This document shows positions 54,718 to 62,951 of a stretch of 64,000 nt of DNA, in pieces. The notes beneath the pieces were generated by a model that was not told where the DNA came from, did not search any database, and worked only from the letters and a program-made list of their open reading frames with translations. Numbering within the stretch: position 1 is the first letter of the stretch; each line of letters begins with the position of its first letter. The position numbers and the translations under genes are program-made. The DNA comes from Chitinophagaceae bacterium (lineage in GTDB: Bacteria > Bacteroidota > Bacteroidia > Chitinophagales > Chitinophagaceae), in NCBI GenBank assembly GCA_016721085.1, contig JADKJI010000016.1, positions 89,930-153,929 of the forward strand. Direction: 5' to 3'.

Positions 54718-54884
54718 TACCATTCTTCCCTACTCCCTAACTTCCCTACTACCTAACTACCTAACTACCCTACTTGTATTTGTATTTTCTTCCGGACTTG
54801 AATTTCAGTCTCTCCAAAACTCAAACGCCGCGGACTTTAATTTCAGTCTCTCCAAAAATCAAACGCCACGGACTTCCCGACTCC
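54718..54884 (-). repeat. AAGTCCG / GTTTGA element (copy 3, inverted) with two intact 38-bp units
   Basis: 54718-54780 is CTACTTCCCTA-type pyrimidine array. Then TGTATTTTCTTCCGGACTTG leads into two tandem 38-bp units at 54794-54831 and 54832-54869 (GGACTTgAATTTCAGTCTC ... AAACGCCGC) differing at only three positions. It ends 3 bases before the ccmD stop codon. Confidence 0.85.
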
Positions 54885-54887
54885 CAA

Positions 54888-55097
54888 TCACTCCTTCTCA
54901 AGTTTCGAAATCTTCCTATCAATACTCACCAAATACACAACCAATCCCACAAGTATAGTGATACAAACAGCCATTACTACCCAAATCTTATCATTTGCAC
55001 GTAATCCTGACTGTTGATCAGAAACCGTAACGTTTTCCTGAGCAATGGCAACACTTACAAAAAACAAGCTCAACAATAAACTGATTAGTTTTTTCAT
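54888..55097 (-). CDS. CcmD family small membrane protein
   Basis: A 69-residue protein with a signal-like first helix ('LLSLFFVSVAIAQ') and one later membrane helix ('VVMAVCITILVGLVVYLVSID') followed by a charged tail. The arrangement directly downstream of ccsA/ccmC (9 bases) identifies it as the CcmD-like accessory of the heme-handling complex. Confidence 0.85.
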   Translation of the reverse strand: MKKLISLLLSLFFVSVAIAQENVTVSDQQSGLRANDKIWVVMAVCITILVGLVVYLVSIDRKISKLEKE

Positions 55098-55106
55098 ATA
55101 ACGATA

Positions 55107-55781
55107 CTATTGGGTAGATAATTTCTTTTCCTGCCAAATTTCTGCTCTTAATAAGAGTGTGGTAATCCAAATGCCTAGTAATATCCAACCCAGAATCGCT
55201 GGCCAGAATACCAAACGCATTGTAGGGTCAAGATCAGCTCCATTAAGTCCAGGATTGCCTTTTTCACCTTGTCCGCCTGGATGCAGGCTCTCAGTTAACC
55301 TTGGCAAAACCATGATCATCGGAACATATATGAAATAGGCGAAAATATTATAAACAGCTGCTACACGACCTCTCTTGTCAATATCTGTCATTGAATTACG
55401 CAGCACGAAATAGGCTAGATAAATAAGTAAGGCAATGGCAGCACCTAATTGCTTTGGGTCATTATTCCATGGAGCGCCCCAGGTATAATTGGCCCATACC
55501 ATTCCGGTTAATAGTCCCAATATCCCGAATACATTCCCCGTCTTTGCAAAAGTGAGAGCATATAAATCGTATTGTTGCTGGGGCTTACGTAAATAAAGAA
55601 TAGAATAAACTAATGATATAGTTAGCAGCGAAAGCTGCGCAAACCACATAGGTACATGGAAGAACAGGTTGCGGATCGTTTCATACAAATTACCGATATG
55701 CGGTACATTGATTAAGAACCCTGCAGTAAAGGTGTAAAACAGCAGGATGACACAGATAATTTTCCACCAGATTTTTCGCAT
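55107..55781 (-). CDS. ccsA: Cytochrome c biogenesis protein CcsA/CcmC
   Basis: A 224-residue integral membrane protein with six predicted helices. The tryptophan-rich heme-binding segment reads 'GMVWANYTWGAPWNNDPKQLGA', and conserved histidines occur in 'NLFFHVPMWFAQL' and 'RLTESLHPGG'. It handles heme on the periplasmic side for cytochrome c maturation. It is preceded by a palindrome (55962-56019) and followed by ccmD. Confidence 0.92.
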   Translation of the reverse strand: MRKIWWKIICVILLFYTFTAGFLINVPHIGNLYETIRNLFFHVPMWFAQLSLLTISLVYSILYLRKPQQQYDLYALTFAKTGNVFGILGLLTGMVWANYTWGAPWNNDPKQLGAAIALLIYLAYFVLRNSMTDIDKRGRVAAVYNIFAYFIYVPMIMVLPRLTESLHPGGQGEKGNPGLNGADLDPTMRLVFWPAILGWILLGIWITTLLLRAEIWQEKKLSTQ

Positions 55782-55961
55782 AAGTAAGTAACTGTCAGAT
55801 AGCAGGGGATATTGTTTCTGCCATAACCGACAGGCGGTACAAAATTAGGGGAAAGGGCTATAAATCCTAAAAAATCGTTTCTGAAGTATTTAAAATCAAT
55901 AGATGCTTTCATTTTGGCCGATTATTTATGAATTCAAGCTTAGGCCTGTTTAAATACATTT

Positions 55962-56019
55962 CACCGCAGAGACGCGGAGACGCCGAGGAATTCCCTCAGC
56001 GTCTCCGCGTCTCTGCGGT
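55962..56019. repeat. GC-rich palindromic element, copy 7
   Basis: CACCGCAGAGACGCGGAGAC and GTCTCCGCGTCTCTGCGGT are inverted arms around a short loop (GCCGAGGAATTCCCTCAGC). It separates ccmB from ccsA, two genes of one pathway that are normally adjacent. Confidence 0.88.
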
Positions 56020-56037
56020 CAATAAACTAATAACTCA

Positions 56038-56697
56038 TTAATCTTTCCATAAAAAAGGAAACAAAATAATAGCAAGCGCTATTACTAGAATATCCAAAGC
56101 AGCCAACAACCCCACCATCTGCCACAACCCACCCTGCACCACATCTGAAAACGCAATATTGGAGATGCGCATCAACAACATTATCTGAGGAATTATAAGA
56201 GGAAATCCTAATATGGCCATCAAGGCAGCATGTTGCTGTGCCCTTGCCGCAATGGCAGCCAAAAAAGTGAATACTAAGCTTAAACTACCCCCGCCTAAAC
56301 ACACAAAACCGATAAAAAATAAAGGATTTGTAATCGGATTGCCCAACAGAAGTTGAAAAAGAATCATACTTACCAGACTCATTAACAACATCAGGGCCAG
56401 ATTGAATACTAATTTTGATATGATAAAATCACGGGCCCCGGCTACAGAATAGAAATATAACATACGCCCCCGGCTTTCCTGTAAAAAACTCTTGGCAACT
56501 GCATTCACACAAATGAAGAGTTGGATCATCCAGAATAAACCATTCCAAACCTTTTCCTCAGGACTGCCCATGGCAAGGTATAGAACGAAAATAGTTGAGG
56601 CAACATAAAGTAGAATTCCATAGAAGGTAGACTGCTGCCTTATTTCAAGCAACAGGTCTTTTTGTATCAGAGCTATGACTGGATGTTTCTTTTTCAA
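56038..56697 (-). CDS. ccmB: Heme exporter protein CcmB
   Basis: A 219-residue permease with six hydrophobic segments. 'LIQKDLLLEIRQQSTFYGILLY' opens the protein and 'LALMLLMSLVSMILFQLLLG' and 'LSLVFTFLAAIAARAQQHAALMAILGFPLIIP' follow in the usual CcmB order. It forms the membrane part of the Ccm ABC complex; the matching CcmA ATPase is not in this window. It starts 3 bases after the tdk stop, an unusual operon partner. Confidence 0.9.
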   Translation of the reverse strand: MKKKHPVIALIQKDLLLEIRQQSTFYGILLYVASTIFVLYLAMGSPEEKVWNGLFWMIQLFICVNAVAKSFLQESRGRMLYFYSVAGARDFIISKLVFNLALMLLMSLVSMILFQLLLGNPITNPLFFIGFVCLGGGSLSLVFTFLAAIAARAQQHAALMAILGFPLIIPQIMLLMRISNIAFSDVVQGGLWQMVGLLAALDILVIALAIILFPFLWKD

Positions 56698-56700
56698 TTT

Positions 56701-57270
56701 TTAATCTTTGTGCTGATAACAATTCCTGCATCTGGGTTCATAAATATCCTTTTCCCCTAATACAACCTGTCCTTCCTGTGTTGACTTTCGGTAAGAATAG
56801 TTTGCGATATTCCCGCACTTCACACAAATGGCATGCAGCTTTGTAATGAAATCCGCTTTTGCCAATAGATTTGGCATCTGTCCAAATGGCTTTCTCAGAT
56901 AATCCATATCCAATCCCGCTACAATCACCCTGATACCCCTTCTTGCCAATTGCTCGCACACTTCTGGAAGTTGGTCATCGAAAAACTGAGCCTCGTCAAT
57001 GCCTACAACATCTACGTCGTTTGCTAATAATAAGATAGTTTGTGAATTATCGATAGGGGTGGAGATGATGGCGTTTTCATCGTGAGAAACAATATTGGTT
57101 TCATCGTAACGCGTATCAATCTTTGGCTTGAAAATCTCTACTTTCAGGTTAGCGATCTTCGCCCTCTTTAATCTACGGATCAGTTCCTCGGTCTTGCCGC
57201 TGAACATCGAGCCGCAAACCACCTCTATCCAGCCTCTGCGCTCCCCTGAAATATTGGGTTCTATAAACAT
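56701..57270 (-). CDS. tdk: Thymidine kinase (type II)
   Basis: A 189-residue cytoplasmic enzyme. The P-loop is 'CGSMFSGKTEELIRRL', the Asp of 'DVVGIDEAQFFDDQLPEV' is the catalytic/metal region, and the zinc ribbon is 'CVKCGN' with 'CRNC' near the end. It phosphorylates thymidine to dTMP in the salvage pathway. It is co-directional with ccmB (3-base gap). Confidence 0.96.
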   Translation of the reverse strand: MFIEPNISGERRGWIEVVCGSMFSGKTEELIRRLKRAKIANLKVEIFKPKIDTRYDETNIVSHDENAIISTPIDNSQTILLLANDVDVVGIDEAQFFDDQLPEVCEQLARRGIRVIVAGLDMDYLRKPFGQMPNLLAKADFITKLHAICVKCGNIANYSYRKSTQEGQVVLGEKDIYEPRCRNCYQHKD

Positions 57271-57341
57271 ATAGTCAAAAACGGAATGAAAATTGATTAA
57301 TTTTAGGACTGAACAAACTCATTAAACAAGCAGTTACCTAC

Positions 57342-58019
57342 ATGGATCGTTTAGCCCAACTGATCAGCAAATTAAATGAACAATTTGCACAAAATGCCGG
57401 TCCCGACCAATTATTGCTCACCATCCGACAATTGCAATCGGAAGTGGAAGGGCTGACATCGGCCACTGGCAAGACTTTGGGCACTTCCAAGGTATCTGTA
57501 ATGATGCCCGCTTCCAGAAGGGTTACGGAGGTCCAGGAAACCCTAATTTCTGCCCCACAAACTACAGTTTTACCAAAAGAGCCAGAAAAAGCACCCATTC
57601 CTGAACCTGTAAAAAAACAGGAAGCAGGTGGTTGGCTGTTTGACCCCATGATCGAAACTCCTACCATGGCACAGCAGAAATCGGGTAAAGAACTGAATGA
57701 AGCCATGGCAAAACCCAATTCTTCCCTTAATGATTCGTTAAAAGCAGAAGTAGTGGAAGTGGGTCATTTATTGAATGAATCGCCAGTTAGGGATTTGCGA
57801 AAAGCAATAGGCATTAATGACAAATTCGTTTTCATCAACGACCTTTTCAGGGGCGATGAAAACATGTATGAAAGAAGTATAAAAACCATAAACGGGTTCC
57901 GCATATTTGCTGAAGCAGAATACTGGATTGAAAGAGAACTTAAAGTAAAATTGGGATGGGATGCCGATAAAGAAGCTACGCGGCACTTTTATCAATTGAT
58001 CAAAAGACGGTTCTCCTGA
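57342..58019 (+). CDS. Conserved hypothetical protein with C-terminal helical domain
   Basis: A 225-residue soluble protein. Residues 1-40 are helical, 40-125 are a Pro/Glu/Lys linker, and the last 90 residues contain 'PVRDLRKAIGINDKFVFINDLFRGDENMYE' and 'WDADKEATRHFYQLIKRRF', a block I have seen only as conserved Bacteroidota sequence without function. The gene's last 28 bases overlap the end of the convergent Kdo transferase gene. No catalytic motif is visible. Confidence 0.75.
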   Translation: MDRLAQLISKLNEQFAQNAGPDQLLLTIRQLQSEVEGLTSATGKTLGTSKVSVMMPASRRVTEVQETLISAPQTTVLPKEPEKAPIPEPVKKQEAGGWLFDPMIETPTMAQQKSGKELNEAMAKPNSSLNDSLKAEVVEVGHLLNESPVRDLRKAIGINDKFVFINDLFRGDENMYERSIKTINGFRIFAEAEYWIERELKVKLGWDADKEATRHFYQLIKRRFS

Positions 58020-59263
58020 ATATAATCCACTATTAATTTTGTAGCCCCTCTTTTCTCCATTACATATTCTAAGGCAGAGCGGCCACTTTCTTTGCAGGCT
58101 TCCTGATTATCTAACAAATACTTCAATTGTTCTTCCAGTTCAATGGAACTTTCTATACTGAAGGCTGCATTCCTGTCAATTAAATCCTGAGCTTCTAAAA
58201 ACCAATCATATTCAGGACCAAATACAACAGGTATTCCATAAACCGCCGCTTCAAGAATATTATGAATGCCTTCATTTTCAAAACCGCCTCCCACATAAGC
58301 AATGCTGGCATAGCGATAGAGTCTTGATAACATGCCAACATTATCAATCAAAAGTGTATTAGCAGTTACACCAGCTTTCTCTTCGGCAGATAGCTTTTCC
58401 CAAACTGAAAAACGGATAATTTTCGGAAAAAGAACTTCCACTTCCTGCAATCTTTCAGGTGTTACATCATGGGGAGCAACCACAAATCTTACTAAGGGAT
58501 GGTTTGTTGCAAAATGATCCAATGCTTCTTCATCTGCCGGCCAGGTGCTTCCAGCTACTACAACCGGATGGTTACCACAGAAATCAGCAATAGCAGGAAT
58601 AGGAGTGAAGCTCTCTGCAACGGCTACCACCCTGTCGAATCTTGTATCTCCAGCAACGGTTACACGATCATTTATGCCGATTGTTTGAAGCATTGCAGCC
58701 GATTCGGGATTTTGTATAAATATCTGGTGGAAGCAATAGAGCATGGAACGATAAAGTTTTCCATACCATTTGAAAAAAGCCATCTCTTTCCTGAAAATAG
58801 CCGCTACCAGTAGAACGGGTATGTTTTTTTGCTTCAGAGTTGTCAGATAATAATACCAGTAATCATATTTTATCCAGATAACTATTTTTGGTTTTACTAA
58901 CTCGATAAAGCGGGGCGCGTTTATTGGAGAATCGTGCGGCAAGTAATAGATATAATCTGCCAAGGGATAATTCTTCCTTGTTTCATAGCCTGAGGCGGAG
59001 AAAAAGGTGACCAATATTTTGTGGGATGGATAAGTTTCCCGGAGCGATTCAAGAATCGGTCGGCCTTGTTCAAACTCACCCAGCGAGGCACTATGGATCC
59101 AGATAATGGATGGATGCCCGTCTGATTTTAGTCGGGCTTCCAGTTCTTCAAAAACATGTTTTCTACCCACAACCCATTGCCTGGCTTTTAGGTTCCATTG
59201 GGCGAAAATCCGGATACCCAGCTCAAAAACGAACAAGAATATGTTATAGAAGAACTGTTGCAC
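57992..59263 (-). CDS. waaA: 3-deoxy-D-manno-octulosonic acid (Kdo) transferase
   Basis: A 423-residue GT30 enzyme with an N-terminal membrane anchor ('YNIFLFVFELGIRIFAQ'). Diagnostic phrases are 'WIHSASLGEFEQGRPI', 'ILVTFFSASGYE', 'VAGDTRFDRVV' and 'YVGGGFENEGIHNILEAAVYGIPVVFGP'. It transfers Kdo from CMP-Kdo to lipid A precursors at the inner membrane, showing a lipopolysaccharide-bearing cell. It ends inside the convergent hypothetical gene. Confidence 0.95.
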   Translation of the reverse strand: MQQFFYNIFLFVFELGIRIFAQWNLKARQWVVGRKHVFEELEARLKSDGHPSIIWIHSASLGEFEQGRPILESLRETYPSHKILVTFFSASGYETRKNYPLADYIYYLPHDSPINAPRFIELVKPKIVIWIKYDYWYYYLTTLKQKNIPVLLVAAIFRKEMAFFKWYGKLYRSMLYCFHQIFIQNPESAAMLQTIGINDRVTVAGDTRFDRVVAVAESFTPIPAIADFCGNHPVVVAGSTWPADEEALDHFATNHPLVRFVVAPHDVTPERLQEVEVLFPKIIRFSVWEKLSAEEKAGVTANTLLIDNVGMLSRLYRYASIAYVGGGFENEGIHNILEAAVYGIPVVFGPEYDWFLEAQDLIDRNAAFSIESSIELEEQLKYLLDNQEACKESGRSALEYVMEKRGATKLIVDYIQENRLLIN

Positions 59264-59352
59264 CTGGAATATTTAAGTGAAATAATCTTTAATTCGAAAG
59301 CCCCATATCGTACTTACCACATAGTAGCATTGCAAAAACCACATTTTCGGAG

Positions 59353-59360
59353 TAGCTTTG
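59353..59360 (+). promoter_or_regulatory. Candidate -7 box TAGCTTTG for the polysaccharide cluster
   Basis: TAGCTTTG matches TAnnTTTG, and a TTG lies 20 bases upstream (59330-59332), close to the expected -33 spacing. It is 27 bases before ATG 59388 and would drive the aminotransferase and following genes. Confidence 0.5.
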
Positions 59361-59387
59361 TGCCCATTTTAATACTAAAACTGTTCT

Positions 59388-60518
59388 ATGCATCCTATCG
59401 AAATGGTTGATTTGAAACGGCAATATGCAAAAATAAAGGGAGATGTTGACAAAGCCATTCTGGAAGTGTTACAAACAGCCGCCTTTATCAATGGTAAAGC
59501 GGTAAGTGATTTTGGCCAGGGACTGGCAAAATATCTCGGAAGTAAGCATGTTATTCCCTGTGCAAATGGCACAGATGCCCTCCAGATTGCCATGATGGCA
59601 CTCGACCTTCAGCCAGGGGATGAAGTGATAACACCCTCGTTCACATATATTGCAACCACAGAAGTAATTGCATTATTAAAGTTGCAGCCCGTATTTGTAG
59701 AAGTAGATACAAAAACCTTCTGTATAGATCCAGAAGCTATAGAAAAGGCGATTACCCCAAAAACAAAGGCCATTGTGCCCGTGCATTTATATGGTCAGCC
59801 GGCCAATATGGAAGCTATAATGGCCATTGCCCAAAAGCATAACCTATTCGTAATAGAGGATAATGCTCAGGCAATCGGTTCCGATTATTTCTTCTCAGAT
59901 GGCACAAAGAAAAAGACCGGAACTATCGGCACAATCGGCTGTACCTCCTTCTTTCCATCAAAAAATTTGGGCTGTTACGGCGACGGCGGGGCAATATTCA
60001 CAGATGATGATTCGTTAGCTAACAGGTTAAAAATGATTGCAAACCACGGTCAAAGCGTAAGATATTACCACGACCTGGTGGGTTGCAATAGCCGGTTAGA
60101 TACCTTGCAGGCCGCTGTTTTAAATATAAAACTGCCCCTGCTGGATGATTATATTGTTGCTCGAAGGAAAGCTGCTGATTTCTATGACAAGGCATTTGCC
60201 GGTCATTCAAAAATCACTACACCCGCAAGAGCTTCGTATGGTAACCACGTTTTTCACCAGTATACTCTACTGCTGGAAGGTGTGGATCGTGATGGCCTGA
60301 ATAAATTCCTGGCCTCTCACAATATACCAAGCATGATATACTATCCGGTGCCCGCACACAGGCAAAAAATGTTCGAATCTTTCGGATCTGGCAACCTGAA
60401 CATGCCAAAAACCGACTGGTTGACTGAAAGGGTGATTTCGCTGCCCATTCATACAGAACTGGACACCGATCAACTGGAGTTCATAACTGCGAAAGTGCTT
60501 GAATTTGTAAATGGCTAA
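59388..60518 (+). CDS. DegT/DnrJ/EryC1/StrS family sugar aminotransferase
   Basis: A 376-residue PLP enzyme. 'VDLKRQYAKIKGDVDKAILEVL', 'HVIPCANGTDALQIAMMAL', 'PVHLYGQPANMEAIM' and the PLP-Lys site 'SFFPSKNLGCYGDGGAIF' are present, as is 'NSRLDTLQAAVLNIKL'. It makes an amino sugar from a UDP- or dTDP-keto sugar; the sequence resembles the WbpE/WecE group. It is first in a cluster of nucleotide-sugar genes and starts divergently from waaA. Confidence 0.93.
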   Translation: MHPIEMVDLKRQYAKIKGDVDKAILEVLQTAAFINGKAVSDFGQGLAKYLGSKHVIPCANGTDALQIAMMALDLQPGDEVITPSFTYIATTEVIALLKLQPVFVEVDTKTFCIDPEAIEKAITPKTKAIVPVHLYGQPANMEAIMAIAQKHNLFVIEDNAQAIGSDYFFSDGTKKKTGTIGTIGCTSFFPSKNLGCYGDGGAIFTDDDSLANRLKMIANHGQSVRYYHDLVGCNSRLDTLQAAVLNIKLPLLDDYIVARRKAADFYDKAFAGHSKITTPARASYGNHVFHQYTLLLEGVDRDGLNKFLASHNIPSMIYYPVPAHRQKMFESFGSGNLNMPKTDWLTERVISLPIHTELDTDQLEFITAKVLEFVNG

Positions 60519-60565
60519 CAGATCAATAAAGAGAGAACCTTAACCCTAAATAAAACAATCACAAA

Positions 60566-61901
60566 ATGAAAATCGCTGTTGTAGGAACAGGATATGTTGG
60601 ATTAGTTACCGGTACCTGCTTTGCAGAAACCGGAAACAATGTTACCTGTATTGATATCGACAAGAACAAGATTGAGAAACTCAACAATGGTCAGGTTACC
60701 ATCTACGAACCTGGACTGGAAAAATTGTTCTTGCGTAACCAACGGGAAGAAAGACTGCATTTTACTACTAACCTTGCAGAAGGTATTAAAGATGCAAGAA
60801 TCATTTTCCTGGCACTGCCAACACCTCCGGGTGAAGACGGATCTGCAGACCTTAAGTATATCCTGGGTGTAGCAAACGATCTTGGTAAGATTCTCGACGA
60901 TTATAAAGTCATTGTTGATAAAAGCACCGTTCCTGTAGGTACTGCAGAAAAAGTTCATGCAGCTATCTCTAAAAATTTCAAAGGAGAATTTGATGTAGTA
61001 TCAAACCCTGAATTCTTACGTGAAGGTGTAGCTGTAGATGACTTCATGAAACCCGACAGGGTTGTAATTGGAGCTTCTTCAGAAAGAGCAAAGAAAGTGA
61101 TGGGAGAACTTTATGGACCATTTGTCCGTTCTGGTAACCCAATCCTCTATATGGATCTTCGTTCGGCTGAGTTGACAAAATATGCTGCTAACTCATTCCT
61201 CGCAACAAAGATCACCTTCATGAACGAAGTGGCGCAATTATGCGAACGCCTCGGTGCAGATGTTGATATGGTTCGCCGTGGTATCGGTAGCGATGACCGC
61301 ATCGGGAAACGCTTCCTGTTCCCTGGTATTGGATACGGAGGTAGCTGTTTCCCTAAAGACGTACAGGCTTTGGTGAAGTCATCTACTGAAGTGGCTTACG
61401 AATTCAAGATACTGAACGCTGTGATGGATGTGAATGAAAAAATGAAACTCCATCTGATGCCTAAGATCAATAAATATTTTGGCTGGCGATATCAAAGGAA
61501 AGCATTTTGCTCTTTGGGGATTGGCATTCAAACCAAACACAGATGATATTCGTGAGGCTCCAGCCTTATATATGATCGATGCATTGGTAGCTGCAGGTGC
61601 AACCGTAACAGCATTCGACCCTGAAGCAACTGCCAATGTAAAAAGCCTTATAGGTGATAAAATTACATACGCAGATAACCAGTACGATTGCCTTAAAAAT
61701 GCCGATGCACTGGTGATTGCAACAGAATGGAACGAATTCAGGACGCCCGATTTCCTGAAAATAGTAAAACTGATGAAGAATAAAGTGATCTTCGATGGCC
61801 GTAACCTGTTCGATACAGATGGCATCAAAGACCTAGGATTCTTTTATGAAAGCGTGGGCCGTGCCACCGCAATCCCAACTAATGGCTCACATCACAAATA
61901 A
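60566..61901 (+). CDS. ugd: UDP-glucose 6-dehydrogenase, frame broken by a 1-nt insertion
   Basis: Two frames (60566-61478 and 61479-61901) join at the TTTTGG run near 61477-61482 by removing one T or G, giving 'AGDIKGKHFALWGLAFKPNT' in frame and about 444 residues. Motifs: 'AVVGTGYVGLVTGTCFAETG' (Rossmann), 'DKSTVPVGTAEKVH', 'PEFLREGVAVDDF', the catalytic Cys in 'GIGYGGSCFPKDVQAL' and 'LAFKPNTDDIREAP'. It oxidises UDP-glucose twice to UDP-glucuronate. The product is the substrate of the next gene, 7 bases downstream. Confidence 0.92.
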
Positions 61902-61908
61902 ATAATTA

Positions 61909-62892
61909 ATGGCAAGAGAAAGAGTACTCATTACAGGCGCAGCAGGTTTCTTAGGATCACATCTTTGTGACCGCTTTATAAAAGAAGGATATCACGTTGT
62001 TGGTATGGACAACCTGATCACTGGCGACTTACGTAATATTGAACATCTGTTCAAATTAGAACAATTTGAATTTTACCATCATGACGTTTCTAAATTCATT
62101 CATGTACCAGGCGAGCTACGTTATATTCTCCATTTTGCGTCACCTGCCAGTCCGATCGACTATCTCAAAATACCGATTCAGACTCTGAAGGTTGGCTCAT
62201 TAGGAACACATAACTGTCTTGGTTTGGCAAAAGCCAAAAAGGCGCGTATTCTCGTTGCCTCCACATCTGAAATCTATGGTGACCCAATGGTTCATCCACA
62301 GAATGAAGACTATTGGGGAAATGTAAACCCGATCGGTCCCCGCGGAGTATATGATGAAGCCAAACGTTTTCAGGAAGCCATGACAATGGCATATCATACT
62401 TTCCATGGACTCGAAACAAGAATCATCCGCATATTCAATACATATGGTCCTCGTATGCGCCTGAACGATGGTCGTGCATTACCTGCATTCATCGGACAAG
62501 CTTTAAGAGGAGAAGACCTCACCGTATTTGGAGATGGAAGTCAAACACGTTCCTTCTGCTATGTCGATGACCTGGTAGACGGTATCTACAAACTATTATT
62601 AAGTGACTATGCAAGTCCCGTGAACGTTGGTAACCCAGATGAAATCTCCTTAAAGGATTTTGCTGAGGAAATCATCAAACTGACTGGAACCACTCAGAAA
62701 ATAGTTTATAAACCTTTACCGGTAGACGATCCAAAACAACGTCAGCCTGATATTACAAGAGCTAAACAGATTTTGGGATGGTCTCCAAAAGTGAACAGGA
62801 AAGAAGGACTTAAAATAACCTATGATTATTTTCGATCCCTGCCTCCTGAAGAATGGCTTAAACAACCTAAAGAATTCATAAGTAATAAATAG
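61909..62892 (+). CDS. UDP-glucuronate decarboxylase (UDP-xylose synthase)
   Basis: A 327-residue extended SDR. 'VLITGAAGFLGSHLCDRF' binds NAD, 'HFASPASPIDYLK' and 'ASTSEIYGDPMVHPQNEDYWG' are signatures of UDP-xylose synthases, and the catalytic 'GVYDEAKRFQEAMTMAYH' holds YxxxK. 'RIFNTYGPRMRLNDGRALP' follows. It decarboxylates UDP-glucuronate to UDP-xylose. Gene order after ugd supports this reading. A hairpin begins at its stop codon. Confidence 0.94.
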   Translation: MARERVLITGAAGFLGSHLCDRFIKEGYHVVGMDNLITGDLRNIEHLFKLEQFEFYHHDVSKFIHVPGELRYILHFASPASPIDYLKIPIQTLKVGSLGTHNCLGLAKAKKARILVASTSEIYGDPMVHPQNEDYWGNVNPIGPRGVYDEAKRFQEAMTMAYHTFHGLETRIIRIFNTYGPRMRLNDGRALPAFIGQALRGEDLTVFGDGSQTRSFCYVDDLVDGIYKLLLSDYASPVNVGNPDEISLKDFAEEIIKLTGTTQKIVYKPLPVDDPKQRQPDITRAKQILGWSPKVNRKEGLKITYDYFRSLPPEEWLKQPKEFISNK

Positions 62893-62911
62893 CAGCCTTA
62901 GGGCTGCTTTT
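62891..62911 (+). terminator. Short hairpin after the UDP-xylose synthase gene
   Basis: AGCAGCC and GGGCTGCT form a perfect 7-8 bp stem with a TTA loop followed by TTTTG. It overlaps the last base pairs of the stop codon. The T-run is short, so it may attenuate rather than end transcription into the next gene. Confidence 0.6.
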
Positions 62912-62951
62912 GTTGATAATATGCATCACCCTTTAATTTTCTAAACCAAAC

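Noticed and set aside
8170..56019. Repeats as remains of insertion sequences
   Set aside because: No transposase or transposase fragment is present in the window and internal sequence is noncoding; a nonautonomous origin remains possible but unproved.
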